From positions 255,834-319,833 of the forward strand of contig MU004189.1 in assembly GCA_010093605.1 (NCBI GenBank): a DNA stretch of 64,000 nt. The letters run 5' to 3'. Position 1 is the first letter of the stretch. Each line of letters opens with the position of its first letter. Position numbers and translations under genes: made by a program. The notes under the pieces were generated by a model. That model was not told the DNA's origin. It ran no database searches and saw only the letters and a list, made by a program, of their open reading frames with translations. This DNA comes from Lophium mytilinum (lineage: Eukaryota; Ascomycota; Dothideomycetes; Mytilinidiales; Mytilinidiaceae). This document shows, in pieces, positions 56,628-64,000 of this stretch.

Positions 56628-58276
56628 ATGCTGAGACGCCACTCTCCAGACCCCCTGTCCACTCCGTCGACTGGAAATCCACCTGAAACTGCAAAGGTCA
56701 AGACGACAGTCAAGAGAACAGTCAAGAAAACAGTCGAGACAGTAGTCGAGACCCCCGTTGAGGTAACAGGGAAGGGAAAGAAACGCAAAGCTGCTGCAAC
56801 ACCAACGCAGCCAGCAAAACGTGCTAGGAAGGCCGTCGACACCAAAGCTGCCGCTCAAGGAAAAGACTTGGAAGCATCCCCAGAGACCACCCCAAAGAAA
56901 GTCCGCAAGACCAAGGCTAAAGCTTCTGTTGCGAACAAAAGCGCTGCGAATGAATCAGCTTCGCCAAACAATGAGGAGCCGAACGGCAACGTCAAACCCA
57001 AAACCCCAGTCAAGCGCAAGACGACATCAAAAAAGGCAGTTGAGACTATGCCGTTAGCAGCGAGGACCGTAGGATCGAAGCTCTTAGTCGGTGCACACGT
57101 CAGTGCTGCGGGAGGTAAGCGAAACCGCGTCTTTCATGTAGGTTTCTCACTAACGTATCTGACTGTAGGCGTTCATAATACCATTGCAAACTGCGTCCGC
57201 ATTGGGTTAGTAGCGCACAGTTTCCACATCGATCTGGACTCGGCTCTGATGTATCCTTTCTAACATTGTCCAGTGGAAATGCATTTGCACTGTTTCTCAA
57301 GTCGCAGAGGAAATGGAACAATCCTCCACTCTCGGAGGAACATCTTACGCTATTCCATGGAGCCTGCAAGACTCACAAGATCGAGCCTTCGAAGACTGCT
57401 GTTCCCCATGGATCCTACCTAGTCAATCTGGCGCATACCGACGCAGATCGCACCACTCAAGCCTACGATTGCTTTCTTGATGATCTTAACCGCTGCCACA
57501 GGCTTGGCATCAAGCTATACAACTTCCATCCAGGCAACAGCGCCAGCTCAACTCGAGAAGATGCCATTGCCCATATCGCCAGTAACCTGAACCGTGCCCA
57601 CGCCAATGAGACCAGTGGTTCCGTCATTACGGTCCTAGAGACGATGGCAACGTTGGGAAATACGGTGGGAGGCACTTTCGAGGATCTCGCAGCCATCATT
57701 GCCCTCATCACAGACAAGTCTCGTGTTGGTATTTGTATCGATACCTGCCACATCTTCGCTGCGGGATACGATCTTCGAAGTCCAGAGGCGTTTAAGGCGA
57801 CTATGGAGAAGTTTGACCAAACCGTTGGTTTCAAATACCTCAAAGCACTCCACGTCAACGACTCCAAGGCTCCTTTTGCGAGCTATCGGGATCTCCACGC
57901 TAACATCGGTACCGGCTTCCTCGGCCTGCGTGCTTTCCATAATCTCGTCAATGAGCCAAGACTCTGGGGACTCCCAATGGTCTTGGAGACTCCGATAGAG
58001 GTGGTCACTGCCAACGGCAAGAAAAGCGAAGACCAGGGCATATACGCCCGCGAAATAAAGCTCCTGGAGAGTCTTGTGGGTATGGACCTTGAATCGAAGG
58101 AATTTCTGGACTTGGAAAAGGATCTCCAGATTCAAGGGGCGAATGAGAGGGACCGAGTGCAGGACCAAGTCACTAGGAAGGAGGCCAAGGCAGTGAAGGG
58201 GGGCCAAAAGGGAAAGGGAAAGAAGACTAAGAAAGTCGCGCCCAGCGACGAAGAGGACTCCAACGGCTCTGAATGA
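56628..58276 (+). CDS. apn1: AP endonuclease Apn1 (endonuclease IV family)
   Basis: Zn-dependent AP endonuclease/3'-phosphodiesterase of base-excision repair. Exons 56628-57114, 57169-57205 and 57274-58276 encode 508 residues. The catalytic TIM barrel starts KLLVGAHVSAAG/GVHNTIANCVRIG/GNAFALFLKSQRKW and carries the family motifs VPHGSYLVNLA, FHPGNS, VLETMATLGNTVGGTFEDLA, GICIDTCHIFAAGYD, ALHVNDSKAPFASYRDLHAN and GLPMVLETPIE, with the His/Asp/Glu zinc ligands intact. Compared with bacterial Nfo there is an N-terminal extension of about 150 residues rich in Lys, Thr, Ala and Pro (histone-tail-like), plus a Lys-rich C-terminus (KGGQKGKGKKTKKV) that probably directs nuclear import. Exon 2 is a 37-nt micro-exon. 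Start at 56628 is the first ATG in frame. Confidence 0.95.
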
Positions 58277-59248
58277 TCTGTGCTTTTATCACCGAGTTAT
58301 GGTTGGTTACTGCAGCGGCTCAACGTTTGGATTACGCAGCATTAGTTCTTTGCGCGCCGACTATTTCATTGGACGATAACGCCTGACCATTCTTCAGCAA
58401 TCTGACCACACCTGCCCTTTCGGAATACCAGCATTACCTTTGAGACCACGGTTCGGTCCCGTTCAATGCATTGAGAGCAGTTATTCTTGGCTTTGATTAT
58501 CGGCATTGCAAGGTTGGGTTGAAGGCATTGGAAATCTGTGCGGGCTGGCTCCGTACGACGGAAAAGTACACGATTGAATATATGCGAGTAGGTCGACTGA
58601 GGAGCACATACAGTACTAGGCCTTAAGTCTGGGCACATCAACTCATTACAGGTTGGATCCAATTTGCTCACTCGATACCACTGTTGGGGGTAGCGTGACT
58701 ACTAAGTAGCCAATTAGTCAAGAAGCAGTCTAATTTACACTGCTTGAACCTCGACATCACTCTAGGATCTTCATAATCCTGCAGGGGAGCCCCAAGCAGT
58801 GGCGAACCAATGTGCCCAGACTTGTGGCCTGTGACTGTAGCTAGTACTCAGGTCGTTTATCTAGGGACCTTTGATAGGTAAAATATTACCTACTCTTTTG
58901 CACTACTTGCAGCCATTTCCAGCTTAATTAAAGCCAGCAGATACGCTGCACGACACCATTCGCCCTCGGTTGCTCTTAGGTGCGACGGCCCCTTTCGTAT
59001 ATGCACCCTCAAGTGGAACCTACCTACATCTGTGCGTTTTGGCAGCCGGAGAAGAGCGGAAGGATTTGAGCGCCTTTTCGGTGACTCGGTGACCGCCCCG
59101 CCAAGAGGCCATGCGACATCCAGACGCCCTTCCACCCTCAAATATACCGTTGACGTCGATGCAACCCCTTGCAGCCTTGAAAATTCCTAAACCATCACGA
59201 GGGAAGGACCGCGCTCTATACTAGTCCTCGCCACCACATATTACTGCA
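58277..59248. other. Spacer, no supported gene
   Basis: About 970 bp. Two short minus-strand frames (58366-58671, 58890-59141) lack support. Nothing else seen. Confidence 0.4.
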
Positions 59249-60205
59249 ATGGCATCTCTAATCTCCGCTTTGGCATGCATTGGCCTTCTGTATTCCCTGA
59301 AGATATTATACCGCCTCCTCGTTTTGACCTGGGTTTATTTCATTCGGCCAACATCTGTTTCTCGGTATCTCTCCACGGATCCCTCGCACCCCTCCTGGGC
59401 TTTGGTCACGGGAAGCACTGACGGCATCGGCCTCGGTTTCTCGCACGAACTCTGTTCCCGCGGCTTCAATGTTCTTCTCCACGGCCGAAACCCCGAGAAA
59501 TTAGCACGCGTGCAAGCGGATCTGCTCCAGAAGTTTCCCGGCCGATCTGTAGAGACAGCCGTCGCCGACGCCGCCGCGTACGACAACGCCGGCCTCCGCA
59601 ACGTTGTGCAAAAGGCCACGAGCCTGCCAGACGGAGGCCGATTGAGAGTGCTAGTCCACAATGTTGGCGGCGGGGGCCCGCTCGTCGGCAAAGGAGTCTT
59701 CGAACTATTCTCAGATACGACGGTTGACGAGGTAGACACGCTCATCAACGTTAACGCGAGATTTCCGGTGCGCTTGACAGCAGCTCTACTACCGGTTCTG
59801 ACGGCAGAGAGCAATGCGCCAACGTTGGTTATGAATCTGGGCTCTATGGCCACGTATGGGCTGCCGTACTCGGTACTTTATAGCGCGACGAAGTCGTTCA
59901 ATCTGACGTTTTCGGCTGCGTTCGGGAGAGAGATGAAGTCGCGAGGGCACGATGTCGAGGTCTTGGGGTTCGTGGTTGGCACCACAAACACAACGGGCGC
60001 GCCGGCAGAAACGCAGGGAAATATGGGTGTTATGACTCCAAGGGAGCTCGCGAAGGCGTGTTTGGATAAGTCTGGGTGTCGGCAGTGGATTTTGCCGCCC
60101 TCATTCAAGCACTGGATCGTGTCTAACATCAACGATTCGGTACCCGAGGTTATGATTGTCAATCAGATGGAAAAGCTTTGGACGCTGGAGAAGAAGGGGA
60201 AATGA
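59249..60205 (+). CDS. Short-chain dehydrogenase, HSD17B12/3-ketoacyl-CoA reductase-like
   Basis: Single-exon SDR of 318 residues, probably ER-associated. N-terminal hydrophobic segment LISALACIGLLYSLKILYRL with LLVLTWVYFIRP precedes the Rossmann fold. Cofactor motif TGSTDGIG with HGRNPEKL (the Arg suggests NADPH preference), NNAG-equivalent HNVGGGG, catalytic Ser in NLGSMATYG, and YSATKSF for the Tyr-xxx-Lys pair. The general layout fits the HSD17B12/Ifa38 group that reduces very-long-chain 3-ketoacyl-CoA, but the fungal genome's main Ifa38 gene is probably elsewhere and this one could act on other steroids or ketones. The terminal KKGK resembles a di-lysine ER-retrieval signal. Confidence 0.87.
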   Translation: MASLISALACIGLLYSLKILYRLLVLTWVYFIRPTSVSRYLSTDPSHPSWALVTGSTDGIGLGFSHELCSRGFNVLLHGRNPEKLARVQADLLQKFPGRSVETAVADAAAYDNAGLRNVVQKATSLPDGGRLRVLVHNVGGGGPLVGKGVFELFSDTTVDEVDTLINVNARFPVRLTAALLPVLTAESNAPTLVMNLGSMATYGLPYSVLYSATKSFNLTFSAAFGREMKSRGHDVEVLGFVVGTTNTTGAPAETQGNMGVMTPRELAKACLDKSGCRQWILPPSFKHWIVSNINDSVPEVMIVNQMEKLWTLEKKGK

Positions 60206-61009
60206 GATTCGGAAGAGCGGATGTCTTGAAGTCCGTTAGAAGAAAGTAGAAGCGGTAAATACGATGCACCTTTCTTATCGTCTCGTTTCTTTTCTATTCA
60301 TTGGGCTGCAGTGATCGTTGCTGCCCCTTTATCCTCAAATACGAATCCAATAGCGCTACGCTGATTGCTTAACCCGAGCTACTCACCGATCAGTCGACTG
60401 TCCATTTCCTATCCTTGATTCAGTATGTAGATAAGATGTTAACTCTCCAGGGAAGGGGAGCAAGCATGCAGCTGTGTCCAAATCGGAGTACCCGGCCTTA
60501 TTTAAGAGAAGGCGGTGACGGCTCGAGTTGCGGTGTTTGACCTCGCCACTAGTGTTTGCTCAAGTCTGAAAATTACTCGGGGCTTTTTTACAATCCCCCT
60601 GCGGTAGTCTGGAGTAGGGCTGATGATAACCAGTGGCAGGGCTGCAGGGCCGCAGGGATACTGCCGCGACCTTCGTCATCTTTTCCGCATCGGGCACCAT
60701 TGTGCGAGAAGCACGTGTGGTCTCAATTCAGCCTTGCACTGGCATAGCCGACTACTTCGCCCCCCGGACGGCAGCCCCAGCAGCGACCACTGTCCTAGGG
60801 CTGCATCGATTATGGCGATCACACCGCAGCAGCAGCTTCATACCAATACAAAAGAGTCCAAAATGCAGTTCCTTTGGTCTATATAGCTATTTCGGTACTT
60901 CGATCTCGCATGAGCAAACTCTTTCTTCTTGGCGCAAAAATCTGTAGTAGTCCTTGTGTGACTATTAGCAAAAAGCATACTCCGCATTAGCCCGACAGTC
61001 ACATTCTAG
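60206..61009. promoter_or_regulatory. Spacer and promoter of the Zn2Cys6 gene
   Basis: About 800 bp, no gene. A TATATAG sequence in TCTATATAGC near 60888 lies roughly 120 bp before the regulator's ATG and may be its TATA box. Confidence 0.4.
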
Positions 61010-62803
61010 ATGGTTGGCGTGCCAAAAAGCACCGGATGTATCATTTGCAGGAAAAGAAAGATCAAGGTTCGTAGTCCTGACCCTATCCTGGCGCCTGACT
61101 AGAACAACCTGACAGACGCGAGTAGTGTGACGAGACTTGGCCCGTATGTACGAACTGCCAAAAAAACGGAAAATGCTGTCCCGGACAGCCTGCACGTCAC
61201 ACGTTTCGAGACGTAGGACCGAAGCTCCAAGGACTCGTCGCTGATGAACTGGAAACTTCTTCCTTGAGTAGTCTTGACAGCTTAGACTCGGTTGAGGCTG
61301 GATCTACTTCTTCGAACACCGCAAAATCACGCGGGAAGATGACAATCGTGAACGAGAAATGGTCCAACGGATGTGTGTATCACAAGTGGAGGATTTGTGC
61401 TAGTGGAGACGATCTGCCGTCCCAAAAGGCCCAATCTCGGTCGCCGTCCCGACGATCATTGATGCCACAACAGCCATCGCTCTCAGTCGTAGAGAACTTA
61501 GCACGAGCACTGGTAGAGGGCATGTCAACTGGTGGCCACGGCTACAAGCTTTCGACCTTTGGTTCGTTCATAACCGATGTGCCCCGCCGTCTGGGCCAGA
61601 ATGCTGCATTAGATGCTGCTGTAGCGTGTCTAGTGAGCGCCCAAGCGTCCTTGATTCGCAGAAAAAGTGCAGAGGAGATCACAGACCCAAAGCTGTATCT
61701 TAGCGCTGTGCAGAATCTCCAACTGTCGTTGGAAGATCCGATAGAGGGCCTGTCGTCTAACACGCTTTGCGCCACCGTCTTGCTGAGCATGGTTGAAGTA
61801 AGACATCTAAACCACATCATAAGCTTTGAGCATGAGACACTAATGTATCGATGCAGGCGATGGCTGGGCCGAGACGAGGCAACAGATACCTTACCCACGT
61901 CGGAGGCGCTCGACGTCTGATACAGTTACAAGGACCACAGAGCTTCCAGGACTCCTTCGCAAAAGACATTCTAAGATTCAACCGTGGTTCTGTTGTAAGT
62001 AGTTTCCCCAACACCCTCACTTGTCAACTTCTCGCTCAACGTTACGCCAGATAATCCACGCAATCTACCAACGCCGCCCCTGCTTCCTCGTCGAGCCTGA
62101 ATGGCTCTCCATTGCCTTCGACACAACCGCCGTCTCAGATGACGACGCCCTCTACACCGAAGTCCTCCTCCTAATGGCGCAATTCCCCTCTCTCCTCAGC
62201 GCCTTCGCAGCCCTCGAATCCCCCCCCTCATCCACAAGCTACGACTCCCCCCACGCCTCCGCCCGCGCCGCCCTCCTCGCCCGCCTCCTCGACCTCAAAC
62301 GCGCCCTCTACCGCCTCGAACTCGCCCTTAACCCCCGCCTCGCCGACGGCCGCGCCGCCATCGAGCTACCCTCCCTCCTCGCCACCACTCCCGTCCCCAC
62401 CTCCTTCCACTTCACCTCGTGGCGCGTCGCCGTCGTCTACGCCTGCTTCTGGTCTCTGCTCCTCATGGCCAACAAACTCCTGCTGCAGATGCTGCCATCA
62501 GAGGACCCGTGCTCGCTCGCGGATGTCTTCGACCTCGAGCAGGAGTGCCGCGGCGTCAGCGCGCAGATCTGCAAGATGTGGGAGGATGCGTGGGCGCGGC
62601 GGCCGATTGGCGCGTTTCATACGGGGCTGAGTGCGCTGATGAGCTGGGAGTGGTGTGAGGACGGGGTTCGGGAGTGGGTGGTTGAGGGGCAGAATCGGTT
62701 GTTGGAGGAGCAGATGGGGGCGGGTAGGGGGTGGAGGTGGGATGCGGAGAGTTTTGGGGCGACGGCGGAGAGGTTGGTGGGTGCAGTGGATGGGGTAAGG
62801 TGA
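61010..62803 (+). CDS. Zn2Cys6 fungal transcription factor
   Basis: Regulator with an N-terminal binuclear zinc cluster. Exons 61010-61066, 61126-61797, 61857-61994 and 62051-62803 encode 539 residues. The zinc cluster, CIICRKRKIK/CDETWPVC then TNCQKNGKCC, has all six Cys and is split by intron 1, which is supported by the exact Cys spacing. The middle region PSLSVVENLARALVEG and VPRRLGQNAALDAAVACLVS resembles the standard regulatory region of many Zn2Cys6 proteins that lack a classical fungal-trans domain. The C-terminal part is Leu/Ala-rich. It has no obvious target cluster nearby; the divergent-free SDR upstream is on the same strand but 800 bp away. C-rich codons give way to G-rich codons near 62570. 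Confidence 0.92.
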
Positions 62804-63431
62804 GTTGAGGAGAGAGACACGGCCGGCACGTGTGTATAGCTCTATCTTCCTTCAAGACTTCTCTTTTTCCTATACATCACTATAATCTTCTCACTTGAAA
62901 TAGAATATGGTTAGCTTCTGAAAACTGGAGAGGATAAAGAGCATATGTGCTTCTTAACTAGCTACTTCTTTACGATGGTAAAGCAAAGCAGTAGAGGCAG
63001 GTAATGAACAGTATCATTTACTTTATATTGGTAATAACCACTTATTAGTGGAAGTTATAATCACCATCACCACAAACCGATCAACCTAGTTAGTAACCCA
63101 TCGACCCGCTTTCTTCAATCCTTCGAATCCTCACTGGCCACTCGCAGCCTCTCGCACTAACTGCATACGTCCTCTTCGCCAGGCTCCCAAGCCTCTCTAT
63201 GATCAGATCGTCCGAGAGTAAGACCTAGTTGATCGGCAGTCGCAGTCTATCCATCTAGAGATATCTTGTCGAAGAATTACCTAATTAGCAAGAGCTCTGA
63301 GGAAAGAAGTTGGGGCACGGGTGCAGTACCGAGTGTTTAGACATAAGTTTGAGACCCGCCTACGAACTTTGATCCAGGTCACGTGTACGGCCGAGATAGG
63401 AAGGTGCGAGGAAACCGTGGAGCACAGATGC
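62804..63431. other. Spacer before right-end tandem repeats
   Basis: No gene. AT-rich around 62870-63070. Confidence 0.4.
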
Positions 63432-63523
63432 AAAGTTTGAACCAGAACTGCGAAAGTTTGAACCAGAATTGCGAAAGTTTGAACCAGAATTGCGAAAGTT
63501 TGAACCAGTGTTGAAGTTTGAAC
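63432..63523 (+). repeat. 21-bp tandem repeat, about 4 units
   Basis: Three near-identical 21-bp units, starting at 63432, 63453 and 63474 with AAAGTTTGAACCAGAA, and a fourth partial unit at 63495. Units differ mainly by one C/T (AACTGCG versus AATTGCG). Confidence 0.92.
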
Positions 63524-63580
63524 GAGATCACGTGGAAGAAGTGCTTATTAAGACCGACCACTCATTAATGCTAGGCGGTT

Positions 63581-63700
63581 TAATCGACCCTTTAAATCGA
63601 CCCTTTCAATCGATCCTTTCAATCGACCCTCGCAATCGACCCTTTTATTCGACCCTTTTAATCGACCCTTTTAATCGACCCTTCTAATTCCCCTTCTAAT
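63581..63700 (+). repeat. 13-bp tandem repeat, about 9 imperfect units
   Basis: About nine units of AATCGACCCTTTT with small changes (GATCC, CGCAATCG, ATTCGACCC), degenerating into CTAATTCCCCTT at the right end. Confidence 0.9.
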
Positions 63701-63849
63701 TGTTCCTGCTAAAGCAATCTAATCGCGAGCTTAGCGGGTGTCAAGGGAATTACCTCCCAAAAAGGATGCAACACGCGAAAAGAACAGAACCCTGGCCCGA
63801 GGCTCGATTCGACCATGTACCCTCCGCGTATACGCTGCGTCTCACGGAA

Positions 63850-64000
63850 AATCGAGTAATGCCGTCAGATCTGGGAATGTTTTTAGTTGAAGGGGGACGA
63901 AGCGTTACCGCCTTGTGCTGACCCAGCTCCTTCACGTTTTGGGCTCTTTAAGTGGAAAGAGATACAGATCTAACCGCGTAGAAGGAGTTTACTTAGACGC
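63850..64000. repeat. Copies of the 3-kb repeat family at the right edge
   Basis: GCCGTCAGATCTGGGAAT followed by TTGAAGGGGGACGAAGCG (63859-63905) matches unit 2 of the 3008-3640 array (GCCGTCAGATCTGGGAGT, then CTCAAGGGGCGAGAGTGT) in the same orientation. The last bases, read on the minus strand, give GCGTCTAAG and then CTACGCGGTTAGATCTGT, matching the start of a unit in inverted orientation. The copy continues out of the window. Confidence 0.65.

Noticed and set aside
1-64000. tRNA, rRNA, transposase or reverse-transcriptase genes and biosynthetic clusters
   Set aside because: No sequence with convincing tRNA A/B boxes, no transposase or RT motif, and no PKS, NRPS or terpene-synthase motif was found on reading both strands; a tRNA scan would be needed to be certain.

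Overview
This is eukaryotic nuclear DNA from a filamentous ascomycete (Pezizomycotina, most likely Dothideomycetes; class is an inference). The evidence is: genes split by 45-220 nt introns with fungal branch points (CTRAC-type) and GT-AG (rarely GC-AG) ends; typical filamentous-fungal proteins (a NimT/Cdc25 very close to the Aspergillus type, a Zn2Cys6 regulator, GH128 glucanase, DUF7702-type membrane protein); repeats whose decay is dominated by C-to-T/G-to-A change, as in repeat-induced point mutation (RIP); and a DNMT5-type cytosine methyltransferase. No tRNA, rRNA, CRISPR array or bacterial operon was recognised.

Layout. 1-1514: the 3' part of a Cdc25 phosphatase cut by the window edge. 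1515-4154: gene-free, with a 9-bp minisatellite and a six-unit ~105-bp tandem array. 4155-12578: a dense block holding an APH-type kinase, GINS subunit Sld5, a dienelactone hydrolase, RPA large subunit Rfa1 and a quinone oxidoreductase with two apparent GC-AG introns. 12579-14369: a RIP-like decayed tandem array. 14370-17904: a GPI-type GH128 glucanase and an unrecognised protein with an HPD motif. 18320-25438: one 2277-aa DNMT5 gene assembled here from five exons, including an N-terminal basic exon that a gene finder would probably call separately. 26568-39133: 2H phosphoesterase, Sec18/NSF, KxDL protein, a small conserved fungal protein and a Bre4/FUSC-type membrane protein. 39373-51719: Cys-rich membrane protein, hotdog thioesterase, PXA-PX sorting nexin, an unusual protein joining a fungal STAND-type N-terminus to a Bem1-like PX domain, a DUF7702-type protein and SAGA subunit Hfi1/Ada1. 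51720-53489: a relic coding fragment and a second copy of the repeat seen at 13 kb. 53490-62803: sterol O-acyltransferase, Apn1, an HSD17B-like reductase and a Zn2Cys6 transcription factor. 62804-64000: short tandem repeats and relatives of the 3-kb array.

Functionally this is mostly housekeeping core genome: cell cycle (Cdc25), replication and repair (Sld5, Rfa1, Apn1), chromatin (DNMT5, Hfi1), vesicle traffic (Sec18, KxDL, PXA-PX) and lipid metabolism (Are, SDR). The genes are independent transcription units; no biosynthetic cluster is evident. The most interesting element is the DNMT5 gene lying in the same window as RIP-like repeats. A second theme, visible in many genes here, is a switch from C-rich to G-rich sense strand between the 5' and 3' halves of the coding sequence.
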